Source of the DNA: Saprospiraceae bacterium
GTDB lineage: Bacteria; Bacteroidota; Bacteroidia; Chitinophagales; Saprospiraceae
Assembly: GCA_016722285.1 (NCBI GenBank)
Contig: JADKGI010000025.1
Span: 1 to 47,110 of the forward strand
Direction: 5' to 3'
DNA length: 47,110 nucleotides
Of the stretch, positions 19,398 through 27,115 are shown piece by piece. Under the pieces are notes generated by a model. The model did not search any database. It was not told the DNA's origin and saw nothing but the letters and a program-made list of their open reading frames with translations. Every line of letters begins with the position of its first letter. Position 1 is the first letter of the stretch. A program made the translations under genes and the position numbers.

Positions 19398-20153
19398 TTA
19401 TGATACAAATTCATCATCCTGGTAATCAATATTTGATTTTACAAAACTCTTTAGATACACTCCTGCTATCAGACCAAAAACAAATCCACCGATGTGTGCC
19501 CACCAAGCTACACCTTCTCCTTCGGCTGTAGCAGGACCTAATGATCCCATTCCAGAAAACAGTTGTTGTATAAACCAAAGCCCGAGAAATAGGAGCGCAG
19601 GCACGTAGAATGACCTGAATAAAATCAGTACAAGCACCTTTATTTGAGATTTGGGAAACATAAGCAGGTATGCTCCCATTACTGCCGAAATGGCACCGCT
19701 TGCTCCTAAAGATGGCATCACAGCAGCAGAAATGTGGGTACCAACAGCACAGGGATTAGTCTGCGAACAAGGGAGACAGGTTATCTGACTCAATTCAGCT
19801 CCTGATGTACTGAAATATATATGTGCAAAACTGGCAAAAAATCCACCCGCAAGATAAAATATTAAAAACTTAACACTTCCGATTTTGGCTTCAATATTGT
19901 CTGCAAAAACCCATAAAAATAGCATATTACCTATGAGATGCATCCACGAGCCGTGCATAAAAATACTTGATAATAAAGTAAAATAGCCTTCGCCCTTAAT
20001 GATATCTATCGGAATGGCAGAAAACTGGCAAATCAGATTACCCGGAGTGGAAACCTGAAGTATAAAAACCAATACATTGATGACGATAAATGAGTAACTC
20101 ACAATTGGCTTGTATCCGCCCGAAACCTGGGTATCTCCTATCGGGAAAAACAT
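19398..20153 (-). CDS. Rhomboid-family intramembrane serine protease
   Basis: 251-residue membrane protein with six or seven helices. It has the rhomboid features FMHGSWMHLIGNMLFLWVFADNIE, catalytic Ser152 in GASGAISAVMGAYL, and catalytic His220 in WWAHIGGFVFGL. It would cleave membrane proteins within the bilayer; substrates are unknown. Between the third and fourth helices it carries a loop with three cysteines (Cys126, Cys129, Cys135; CLPCSQTNPC), which is not part of the core family. No near-consensus promoter was seen upstream. It is transcribed toward thrS, which ends 189 bases away. Confidence 0.9.
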   Translation of the reverse strand: MFFPIGDTQVSGGYKPIVSYSFIVINVLVFILQVSTPGNLICQFSAIPIDIIKGEGYFTLLSSIFMHGSWMHLIGNMLFLWVFADNIEAKIGSVKFLIFYLAGGFFASFAHIYFSTSGAELSQITCLPCSQTNPCAVGTHISAAVMPSLGASGAISAVMGAYLLMFPKSQIKVLVLILFRSFYVPALLFLGLWFIQQLFSGMGSLGPATAEGEGVAWWAHIGGFVFGLIAGVYLKSFVKSNIDYQDDEFVS

Positions 20154-20270
20154 CTATTTCTGTATTGATTTAATAAATGATATCATGATAAATATATGAT
20201 CTAAGCTGCTGATTTACATATGTTACTTATATGGCGTATTTCATTTTTAGATATTTTTACTTATGTACTC

Positions 20271-21494
20271 TTATGAAACTCTGTGACGCGCAGTATTGAG
20301 AAAAATATGTTCAAAAATCTTTTTATCTTCTTCTGAAAATTCCATTTTTCTTCTTGCCAATACAATTTCTGCGGTTTCAGTGGCTTTATTTAAAGTGTGT
20401 GAAGTAAATCCGGATGCCCCTCCCCATGAAAATGAAGGAATAAAAGTTCTGGGAAATCCATCTCCAAAAATATTTGATGCAACTCCTACTACAGAGCCTG
20501 TATTAAACATTGTATTAATGCCAGATTTTGAGTGATCTCCCATTATGAGGCCACAAAACTGGAGTCCGGTATCCTCAAATCTTTCATTTAAATATGACCA
20601 GATTTTTACGGGAAGGTAATTATTTTTAAGATTGGAAGTATTTGTATCTGCTCCCAGATTGCACCATTCGCCTATGACGCTGTTACCCAAAAATCCGTCA
20701 TGACTTTTATTTGAGTTTGCTAGAAGCACAGAATTTTTTATTTCTCCACCTATTGTACATCCAGGTCCGGCGGTAGTAGGGCCATAAATTTTTGCCCCCA
20801 TTTTTACGACTACATTTTCGCATGCTGCAAAACTGCCTCTAATCATAACCCCTTCCATTATTTTCGTTTTTTTGCCGATATATACGGGACCGTCGTGGGC
20901 ATTTATAATAGAGCACTCCATAGATGCGCCCTCTTCCAGAAAAACCGGATATTTTCCGAAAATGCGGTTTGTACCGGATATGGATTCTGATTTTTTACCT
21001 TCAGTAATGAGCTGAAAGTCCTGAATAATTTCGTGCCCATTGTGTAAAAAAATATGGTATGGTTTAGTAATTCTTCTGAACTCTAATCCTTTTTCATTCG
21101 ATAAATCAATACCTTTCAGGTTTTGAAGTTCGTCTTTACCTTCGCTTAAGGATTGAAACTGAGCACTGCTCATTCTGGCGGCGATAAGTTCTGGTCCCAA
21201 CAACAAGGCTTCGCTTTGCCGGAGCTGAAAAATATAATTTACAAGTTGCTTCTCAGGAAGAAATGTACTGTTAATCAGAATATTATCATTCTCTATTTGA
21301 ATAGGAAATTTGCCGGCGAGATAATCCTGAGTGATAAAACTGCCTCTTCCATGAAGGTATTTTTCCCACTTTTCGCGGATGGTCAGGATTCCAACTCTCA
21401 GCTCACATATAGGTCGCGTAAAAGTCAATGGCAAGAGATCAAACCAATGGTCGTCTCCGAACAGAATAATATTTTCAGGAAACCCGGCTTTCAT
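20271..21494 (-). CDS. GlmU-like putative sugar nucleotidyltransferase with left-handed beta-helix
   Basis: 407 residues. The N-terminal half (about 1-190) is the Bacteroidota NTP_transf_4-type domain (IILFGDDHWFDLLPLTFTRPICELRVGILTIREKWE), and the C-terminal half (about 200-385) is a hexapeptide-repeat region (GPVYIGKKTKIMEGVMIRG, GPTTAGPGCTIGGEIKNSV, NSVIGEWCNLGADTN). Full GlmU makes UDP-GlcNAc; in this shorter relative the substrate and acyl partner are not established. It starts 121 bases downstream of rpmE2 on the same strand, beyond a strong terminator, so it probably has its own promoter. Confidence 0.82.
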   Translation of the reverse strand: MKAGFPENIILFGDDHWFDLLPLTFTRPICELRVGILTIREKWEKYLHGRGSFITQDYLAGKFPIQIENDNILINSTFLPEKQLVNYIFQLRQSEALLLGPELIAARMSSAQFQSLSEGKDELQNLKGIDLSNEKGLEFRRITKPYHIFLHNGHEIIQDFQLITEGKKSESISGTNRIFGKYPVFLEEGASMECSIINAHDGPVYIGKKTKIMEGVMIRGSFAACENVVVKMGAKIYGPTTAGPGCTIGGEIKNSVLLANSNKSHDGFLGNSVIGEWCNLGADTNTSNLKNNYLPVKIWSYLNERFEDTGLQFCGLIMGDHSKSGINTMFNTGSVVGVASNIFGDGFPRTFIPSFSWGGASGFTSHTLNKATETAEIVLARRKMEFSEEDKKIFEHIFLNTARHRVS

Positions 21495-21553
21495 AAACTA
21501 ATAGTTGTTATGATATTAACGAATAAAAAGGCAAAATGTCACCAAGCATATAA

Positions 21554-21594
21554 AACAAAAAAGCCCTTATTTTTGGGATAAGAGCTTTTTTGTT
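21554..21594 (-). terminator. Rho-independent terminator of rpmE2
   Basis: Arms 21554-21570 (AACAAAAAAGCCCTTAT) and 21578-21594 (ATAAGAGCTTTTTTGTT) pair at 16 of 17 positions around a 7-base loop. Read on the minus strand, the stem ends in a T-rich TTTTTTGTTTT tract. It lies 21 bases after the rpmE2 stop. The near-symmetric A and T tracts mean it could act in both directions. Confidence 0.8.
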
Positions 21595-21614
21595 TGCATT
21601 AATTTTGTTCGTAT

Positions 21615-21872
21615 TTATTTTCCGGCAAATTTTGCAAATTTTTTGTTGAACTTATCGATCCTACCTGCAGTGTCAACAAATTTGATCTTGCCTGTAAAGA
21701 ATGGATGTGAATAGGATGAAATTTCCATTTTTACCAATGGGTATTCTTTTCCGTCTGAAAACATAACTGTTTCTCTGGTTTTGGTACAACTTCTGGTAAG
21801 AAACATTTCATCATTGGAGATGTCTTTGAAGACTACCATTCTATAGTCCTTTGGGTGGATTTCCTTCTTCAT
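21615..21872 (-). CDS. rpmE2: Type B 50S ribosomal protein L31
   Basis: 85 residues, the usual length of the zinc-free type B L31. It starts with MKKEIHPKDYRMVVFKD and contains MFLTRSCTKT, YPLVKMEISSYSHPFFTGK and a C-terminal basic part KFNKKFAKFAGK. It lacks the paired CxxC of type A L31, so it does not bind zinc in the usual way. It is a single gene with an exact -7 promoter element, a small leader hairpin and a strong terminator. The ATG complement at 21870-21872 is the only sensible start. Confidence 0.97.
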   Translation of the reverse strand: MKKEIHPKDYRMVVFKDISNDEMFLTRSCTKTRETVMFSDGKEYPLVKMEISSYSHPFFTGKIKFVDTAGRIDKFNKKFAKFAGK

Positions 21873-21913
21873 TTTTATAAATTTTATCTTGACTTTTTAT
21901 AAAGCTACTTTAA

Positions 21914-21929
21914 TTCCTTCAAAAAGGAA
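21914..21929 (-). promoter_or_regulatory. Small hairpin in the rpmE2 leader
   Basis: TTCCTT (21914-21919) and AAGGAA (21924-21929) form a perfect 6-bp stem with a 4-base loop. It would lie at the very 5' end of the rpmE2 transcript predicted from the -7 box. A role in mRNA stability or in autoregulation by L31 is possible but unproven. Confidence 0.35.
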
Positions 21930-21931
21930 CG

Positions 21932-21939
21932 CAAAGGTA
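21932..21939 (-). promoter_or_regulatory. -7 promoter element of rpmE2
   Basis: On the minus strand this reads TACCTTTG, an exact TAnnTTTG match, about 60 bases upstream of the rpmE2 ATG. Confidence 0.6.
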
Positions 21940-22004
21940 ATTATTTTATTTTTATAAGCGATAAATTATTATTGATTATTTTTTCAGTTGACAGATATTT
22001 TGAT

Positions 22005-22751
22005 CTATGTGTTTAATGCACCACATACACTAAGCACCTGACCTGATACATAGGTGGACATATCAGATGCAAGATATACACAAGCATTTGCAACATCATT
22101 TCCCACGCCTAATCGTTTCAATGGAATGCTGTCGATATACACTTTCTTTTGATCTTCAGTAAGCACATGCGTCATATCAGTCTCTATAAAACCCGGAGCA
22201 ATGACATTACATCTTATATTTCTGGATCCTACTTCTTTTGCGATGGACTTAGAAAATCCAATAATACCGGCCTTGGAAGCCGCATAATTTGCCTGACCTG
22301 CATTTCCGAATACACCAACTACAGAGCCCATATTTATAATAGAGCCGGATTTATTTTTCATCATTTGTCTCAAAACATGTTTTGTAACATTGAATACAGA
22401 CTTGAGATTGACATTCATCACATCATCCCACTGTTCTTCTGACATACGTAGCATTAGGGTATCTTTTGTTATTCCGGCATTATTTATAAGGATATCTATT
22501 TTCCCAAAGGCATCAACTACATCAGTCACTAGTTTTTCAGCCTGATTATAATCAGAAGCATCTGATCTGTATGCGATGACTCGTGCACCATATCCGGACG
22601 CTTCTGAAGCAACAGCCTGTGCTTTTTCGTCTGAAGAAAGAAATGTGAATGCGACGTCTGCTCCTTCCTGTGCAAATTTTAAAACTATTGCTTCACCAAT
22701 TCCCCGTGATCCTCCAGTAATCAGTGCTACTTTACCATTTAATAATCCCAT
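22005..22751 (-). CDS. fabG: 3-oxoacyl-ACP reductase (FabG-type short-chain dehydrogenase)
   Basis: 248 residues from the ATG complement at 22749-22751; an upstream in-frame start is less likely because it overlaps the promoter zone. The Rossmann motif TGGSRGIG is at 12-19, NNAG at 90-93 and the catalytic set Ser143, Tyr156 and Lys160 (YAASK) at 143-160. The IAPGFIETDMT segment is typical of FabG. It reduces 3-oxoacyl-ACP with NADPH in fatty acid elongation, in the cytoplasm. The C-terminus ends in VLSVCGALNT instead of the usual V-x-GGM, a minor deviation. It appears monocistronic, with its own promoter. Confidence 0.92.
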   Translation of the reverse strand: MGLLNGKVALITGGSRGIGEAIVLKFAQEGADVAFTFLSSDEKAQAVASEASGYGARVIAYRSDASDYNQAEKLVTDVVDAFGKIDILINNAGITKDTLMLRMSEEQWDDVMNVNLKSVFNVTKHVLRQMMKNKSGSIINMGSVVGVFGNAGQANYAASKAGIIGFSKSIAKEVGSRNIRCNVIAPGFIETDMTHVLTEDQKKVYIDSIPLKRLGVGNDVANACVYLASDMSTYVSGQVLSVCGALNT

Positions 22752-22769
22752 TTTATCATATATTTTATG

Positions 22770-22777
22770 CAAAAATA
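22770..22777 (-). promoter_or_regulatory. -7 promoter element of fabG
   Basis: The minus strand reads TATTTTTG, an exact -7 match, 18 bases before the fabG ATG. A -33 TTG lies 22 bases further upstream. Confidence 0.65.
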
Positions 22778-22930
22778 TCCCTTATGACCCATATCTTATC
22801 AATTTGGACACCTTTTTTGCAGTTTTAAGTAAAAACCAATCGTGATCGTATTTAATTCATGTCTAACTAATCTTGTAAAATTTTTTAAATAACAAAATGC
22901 AACACTATTGCATATTTGCTGTTTTTGAAG

Positions 22931-22938
22931 TATCTTTG
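22931..22938 (+). promoter_or_regulatory. -7 promoter element of the MerC-like gene (with -33 TTG)
   Basis: TATCTTTG is an exact -7 match. A -33 TTG at 22908-22910 lies 20 bases upstream, which is the classical Bacteroidota spacing. The ATG is 20 bases downstream. Confidence 0.7.
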
Positions 22939-22958
22939 CATCCATTATTTAACTATTT

Positions 22959-23342
22959 ATGAAGTTTTTGGTCAGATTAAGTCCGGATTCAGCAGGTTTC
23001 TTCACCTCCATGCTATGTGCAATTCATTGTTCTGTAGTTCCTGTTATGGTATCTATGGGTTTATTGAGTAGTCAGACCTGGCTCCATAATCATGTACTGG
23101 ATTGGTTGGTTATTGGTTTAGGATTGATAATAGCTTCCTATTCTCTGGTAGGTGACTTTATTAAAAAGCACAGAAATTATCTTCCTCTATCTGTTGTTGC
23201 TTCCGGTTTTATTTTACTATTGACTGGAATGATAGATCATGATGGATGGATGGTGATCTTTAGTGTCATAGGTGGCATGCTGGTCGCCACTGCTCATTTG
23301 ATCAACTACAGGTTGGTGGTACTCACTACTGTGAAAGCCTGA
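22959..23342 (+). CDS. MerC-domain small membrane protein
   Basis: 127 residues with four hydrophobic helices. Near the N-terminus, MLCAIHCSVVPVMVSMG has the paired cysteines (CxxxC) of the MerC family. Proteins with this domain include mercuric ion transporters, but the Bacteroidota relatives are not linked to mercury genes and none are present here. Its role is unknown; metal uptake is only a guess from the cysteines. It is a single gene with a good -33/-7 promoter, divergent from fabG. Confidence 0.75.
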   Translation: MKFLVRLSPDSAGFFTSMLCAIHCSVVPVMVSMGLLSSQTWLHNHVLDWLVIGLGLIIASYSLVGDFIKKHRNYLPLSVVASGFILLLTGMIDHDGWMVIFSVIGGMLVATAHLINYRLVVLTTVKA

Positions 23343-23426
23343 TCAATTTATATTTCCCTATTATTATTTATAAATGAAGTGTTGTAATCACCTGATTTAA
23401 AGCCTTCGTCATTCTTTAAAATAACT

Positions 23427-23434
23427 TACATTTG
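23427..23434 (+). promoter_or_regulatory. -7 promoter element of the LpxH-like gene
   Basis: TACATTTG is an exact TAnnTTTG match, 41 bases before the ATG at 23476. No clear -33 element is seen. Confidence 0.55.
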
Positions 23435-23475
23435 TGCTTTTGCACTTTTATTTACTGATATTTTTTTTAGAATAA

Positions 23476-24245
23476 ATGACAAAGAAGATTTTTTTGTTTC
23501 CGATTTCCATCTCGGGATAGATGCTCTGTAAAATTCTTCAGAAAGAGAAAAAAAAATCGTCAGGTGGCTGAACTCAGTTGAAGACCAAATCGAAGAACTT
23601 TATCTCGTTGGTGATGTATTTGATTATTGGTTTGAATATAAAAGGTCAATTCCAAAGGGATATATTCGTTTATTGGGGAAGCTAGCGGAGTTGCGGGATA
23701 AAGGTGTGCCAATATACTTTTTTAACGGAAATCATGACATGTGGATGTTTAGATATCTGGAGGGCGAAATGGACATTCCTATTTATCGTGAGCCTGTTAT
23801 CAGGATTTTAAAAGGGAAGAAATTTTATATTGGGCACGGCGATGGGTTGGGGCCAGGAGACAAAGGATATAAATTTATCAAAAAAATATTCAGCAATAAG
23901 TTTTGTCAGTGGGCATTTGGTTTATTACATCCGGATATAGGTCTTGCGCTGATGCGTTTTTTTAGTGCCAAAAGCAGGATATATATGGGTGATGAAGATC
24001 CATTCAAAGATCCTGGCCGGGAATGGTTGGTTCAATTTTGTGAGGATCACCTAAAAAACCATGTTATAGACTATTACATTTTCGGGCACCGGCATTTGCC
24101 CATATATTTTACACTTTCTGACGGTAAGTCAAAATATATAAATCTGGGGGAGTGGATGTTTGCTTCTTCTTATGGAGAGTGGGATGGCATAGAATTTAAA
24201 TTAAAATTTTACGAATCAGAGATAAATACCATTTATGGCACATAG
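23476..24245 (+). CDS. lpxH: LpxH-like UDP-2,3-diacylglucosamine diphosphatase, frameshift and in-frame stop
   Basis: Calcineurin-like metallophosphoesterase, probably the lipid A step that cleaves UDP-2,3-diacylglucosamine. From ATG 23476 the frame is lost in the T7 run at 23489-23495; with one more T the text becomes MTKKIFFVSDFHLGIDAL. A TAA then stands in frame at 23529-23531, followed by NSSEREKKIVRWLN. Metal motifs follow in order: SDFHLG, GDVFDYW, GNHDMWMF, GHGDGLGPGD and GHRHLP, all intact. The restored length is about 256 residues, which is normal. The stop cannot be removed by an indel, so it is either a base substitution error or a real nonsense mutation. The following lipoprotein gene is 32 bases away. 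Confidence 0.82.
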
Positions 24246-24277
24246 TTTGGTATATATATATTGATTAATCATAATAT

Positions 24278-25141
24278 ATGAATTCCACACTTATTTCAAA
24301 AAGGCTATCCTGGATATGCTTTATGACAAGCATTATTGCGTTTTCATGCACATCCACCAAAAAAACTACAAAAGATAATATCACAAAAGAAGATGTATTT
24401 CAGATACAAGTAAAACCATTTATGGCAGAAGTGGATAACTTGGGGCGTATATATGTAGTAGATGACAAAAACCGAATTATCAATTATAAACCTGATTTTA
24501 CGGAGCAATACAGATTTGCTGATAAAAAAAGTGGTTTTATTTCCCGTATTGATGTGAGCAATCCTTTGCGTATTATTGTTTTTTATGATGATTTTAATAA
24601 AGTAAAAATACTGGATAATACCCTGAGTATCATATCAGAACTAGACCTGGGAGATAAATTTTCAGATGTGACTGCTTGTACAGTGACTAATGATGGAAAT
24701 CTTTGGATATATGATCCGGTACAGTTTAAGCTGATAAAAATCAGAGACAATGGCAGTGTTATTTTTGAATCATCCAATGTTAATGATTTTGGGATGACGG
24801 ATGTCCAGATCTATGATATAAGAGAGAAAGGCAATTATGTGGTACTGTGTGACAAGCAAAAGGGTTTTTATATTTTTGATAACTTGGGTCAGTACCAATA
24901 TCAGTATGAAGCTTCTGATATTAAACATTTTCAGTTTGATGGCAGAAATATCAATTATTTTACCGGCACAGGGATGAAAAGTTACTCAGTAAAATTTAAA
25001 GAAAGAATGCTGATAGGTACACCTTTTGCTTCAGGAAAACCCGGACTTAAATATGTCATATATTCAGGTGGTGATTTCTATGAAATAAACGAAAATGGTA
25101 TCAATGTCGTTAAGGCATCAAAAAATGAGACTCAGAAATAG
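24278..25141 (+). CDS. Lipoprotein of unknown function, beta-propeller-like
   Basis: 287 residues. The signal sequence ends in a lipobox with Cys24 (IIAFSCTS), so it is predicted to be lipid-anchored. The mature part consists of alternating short beta-strand repeats (DNLGRIYVVDDKNRIINY, TNDGNLWIYDPVQFKLIKI, GFYIFDNLGQYQYQY), which suggests a six- or seven-bladed propeller; no catalytic motif is seen. It is probably co-transcribed with the LpxH-like gene 32 bases upstream, which would place it in an outer-membrane biogenesis context, but that is inference. I do not recognise a named family. Confidence 0.75.
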   Translation: MNSTLISKRLSWICFMTSIIAFSCTSTKKTTKDNITKEDVFQIQVKPFMAEVDNLGRIYVVDDKNRIINYKPDFTEQYRFADKKSGFISRIDVSNPLRIIVFYDDFNKVKILDNTLSIISELDLGDKFSDVTACTVTNDGNLWIYDPVQFKLIKIRDNGSVIFESSNVNDFGMTDVQIYDIREKGNYVVLCDKQKGFYIFDNLGQYQYQYEASDIKHFQFDGRNINYFTGTGMKSYSVKFKERMLIGTPFASGKPGLKYVIYSGGDFYEINENGINVVKASKNETQK

Positions 25142-25145
25142 GTAC

Positions 25146-25174
25146 ACATTTGCGTATTAATACGATATCATGTG
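25146..25174. other. Nested palindromes after the lipoprotein gene
   Basis: A perfect 12-base palindrome CGTATTAATACG (25153-25164) is flanked by CACAT (25146-25150) and its complement ATGTG (25170-25174), five bases after the lipoprotein stop. No T run follows, so a terminator is doubtful; an operator or mRNA-end structure is possible. Confidence 0.3.
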
Positions 25175-25330
25175 AATGAGTAATATCTTTTATATAGAAT
25201 ATGCTTTCAAATTTAAGTTGTGTTAACCACCATTTCTAATTGGAATCAATAATAAATCCCTGAAGACTCCCGATTCTACTTAAAACATAATATTTCTAAA
25301 CCTAAATTGCTGTTTCTGGTTTAATACCTT

Positions 25331-25338
25331 TAATTTTG
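25331..25338 (+). promoter_or_regulatory. -7 promoter element of mqnC
   Basis: TAATTTTG is an exact -7 match. A TTG 21 bases upstream (within CTAAATTGCTG, near 25307-25309) gives classical -33 spacing. The ATG codons at 25341 and 25344 lie only 2-5 bases after it, so the transcript should be leaderless or nearly so. Confidence 0.6.
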
Positions 25339-25340
25339 TG

Positions 25341-26490
25341 ATGATGGATTTTAATATTTCAAAGTTACTCCAAAAAGCACTCATCCTTGAATTTCTTACA
25401 GCTGAGGAGGGTCTTTTTGTTTGAAAATGCCCCTACATCTGAGCTGATGTACATCGGGAATGCCATCAGGCAGCATCATGTTCCGGGAACAACAGTCACA
25501 TGGATCATAGATCGAAACTCAAATACAACCAATGTCTGTATTGCCAATTGCAAATTCTGCAATTTCTATAGAAGGCCTGGTCATGAAGATTCATATGTAA
25601 CCTCGATTGAAGAGTACAAACAAAAAATAGAGGAGACTTTTTTACTTGGTGGAGAGCAGTTGCTGTTGCAAGGGGGGCATCATCCGGATCTGGGGCTTTC
25701 CTACTATGCTACGTTATTCAGACAACTCAAATCTTTGTATCCTTCACTTAAACTACACGCTTTAGGGCCTCCTGAAATAGCCCATATTACCAAACTTGAG
25801 AATTCAACCCACATACATGTACTTCAGGTACTTAAAGATGCGGGTTTGGACTCTTTACCCGGAGCCGGAGCGGAAATCCTTGATGACCGCGTCCGAAGAT
25901 TGATATCAAAAGGTAAATGCGGTGGTAAGGAATGGCTGGATGTCATGAGAGCCGCGCATAAATTGGACATAACTACGTCTGCGACCATGATGTTTGGACA
26001 TATTGAGACAAATATGGAGCGGATGGAACATTTTGTAGCCCTGCGTCAGGTGCAGTCTGAAAAACCAGCCCATACAAAAGGTTTTCTGGCCTTTATACCG
26101 TGGCCATTTATGGATGAAGACACCATCCTCAAAAAAATAAAACGAGCCCGAAATCAGTGTACAGGGGATGAATATATTCGTATGATTGCCATGAGCAGGA
26201 TTATGCTCCCTAATATCATTAATATTCAGGCTTCCTGGTTGACTGTGGGCAAGAAAGTTGCGCAACTTTGTCTTCATGCCGGAGCAAATGATTTCGGTAG
26301 TATCATGATAGAAGAAAATGTCGTCTCTGCAGCCGGGGCGTCTTTCAGATTTACAGCCGATGGTATTCAAAAAGCTATTATGGAAGCCGGCTTTGAACCA
26401 CAGTTGCGAAATCAACAATACGAATATCGTGCATTACCAACAAACATGGTTCAGCAGCAATTAGATAGAACCAGAATGCTAGTAGATTAA
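25341..26490 (+). CDS. mqnC: Cyclic dehypoxanthinyl futalosine synthase, one frameshift
   Basis: Radical SAM enzyme of the futalosine route to menaquinone; it cyclizes dehypoxanthine futalosine. The cluster motif CIANCKFC (CxxxCxxC) and the text GGEQLLLQGGHHPDLGL, LHALGPPEIAHI and SLPGAGAEILDDRVR identify the family. The start is ATG 25341 or 25344: M(M)DFNISKLLQKALILEFLTAEEGLF, then the frame is lost in the T5 run at 25414-25418. One extra T gives EEGLFLFENAP and an intact protein of about 382 residues. The rest is one open frame to 26490. No other men/mqn genes are nearby. A weak hairpin follows at 26531-26550. Confidence 0.92.
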
Positions 26491-26530
26491 ATTACAATCA
26501 TTTTTCCTTCATTTAGCTATTGCAATTTTG

Positions 26531-26550
26531 GTATGAATAGTATTTCATAC
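26531..26550 (+). terminator. Weak candidate terminator after mqnC
   Basis: GTATGAA (26531-26537) and TTCATAC (26544-26550) form a 7-bp AT-rich stem with a 6-base loop, followed by TCTTTT. It lies 40 bases after the mqnC stop. The stem is weak, so confidence is low. Confidence 0.35.
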
Positions 26551-26831
26551 TCTTTTGAAATTTTATCTTAAAGCATATTTCTAAGAAAATTTTAATATAG
26601 AATTTAATCTTACTGTAAATGAGATAAGGAACTTCAAAAAAAAAACTCATTTGTATTATTGCTTCAGCAAAATTGATAAAAATTCATTATTAATGTGTTG
26701 TTATATGCTCAATTTTAATGCCCTAGTTATAGTACTCCTTACAATAATTACAAATCAATAAAATTAGATATAGTCGGAGTTGGGTCAAGCTTCATTGGAA
26801 GATAATCTTTAAAATATCTTTTGCCTGTTTT

Positions 26832-26862
26832 CCGGCAACGTTCCCGACAACGATTGCGTAAA
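26832..26862. promoter_or_regulatory. Tandem operator-like sites upstream of the pectinesterase gene
   Basis: GGCAACGTTCCC (26834-26845) is a near-palindrome around AACGTT with one mismatched pair. GACAACGATTGCGTAAA (26846-26862) adjoins it and shares CAACGnTTGCGTAnAT with the site upstream of the pectin susC (32177-32194). CG-centred sites of this kind are typical of LacI-family regulators. The sites are about 255-285 bases before the start codon, so the leader would be long unless they act from a distance. Confidence 0.45.
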
Positions 26863-27115
26863 TAATTGTCATTACTTGTAGCTTATAAAAACGCAGCATT
26901 CTTTACATTGTAGAGTTATTTCTTTAAAAAAAAAGTATTTAAAGCTTTATTCTAAGGCGATTTAATAGATGTTTTATTCTTATTACTAAGAAAGAAAATA
27001 TTGAAAGAATGCAATCATATAGAACAAAAATATTTTAAAATTATCTAGATATAAAAGCGGTTTTTGAATAAGCTAAATCCAACAAAATTAACAAAATCAT
27101 TAAATCATTATTGCC

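Larger units (their letters stand above)
26491..27115. other. 625-base intergenic region upstream of the pectin locus
   Basis: No gene is visible on either strand. The left part holds the weak hairpin after mqnC. Two AACG-containing operator-like sites lie at 26832-26862. The right 250 bases are very AT-rich with poly-A tracts and must carry the promoter of the pectinesterase gene, but no exact TAnnTTTG element was found there. Confidence 0.5.

Noticed and set aside
23529..23531. Stop-codon recoding (selenocysteine or other) in the LpxH-like gene
   Set aside because: It is TAA, not TGA; the position is not a catalytic residue of the family, and the gene also has an indel.
25906..26418. Minus-strand open frame of 170 codons
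   Set aside because: It is antisense within mqnC, has cysteine/histidine-rich composition typical of a reverse-frame shadow, and has no promoter.
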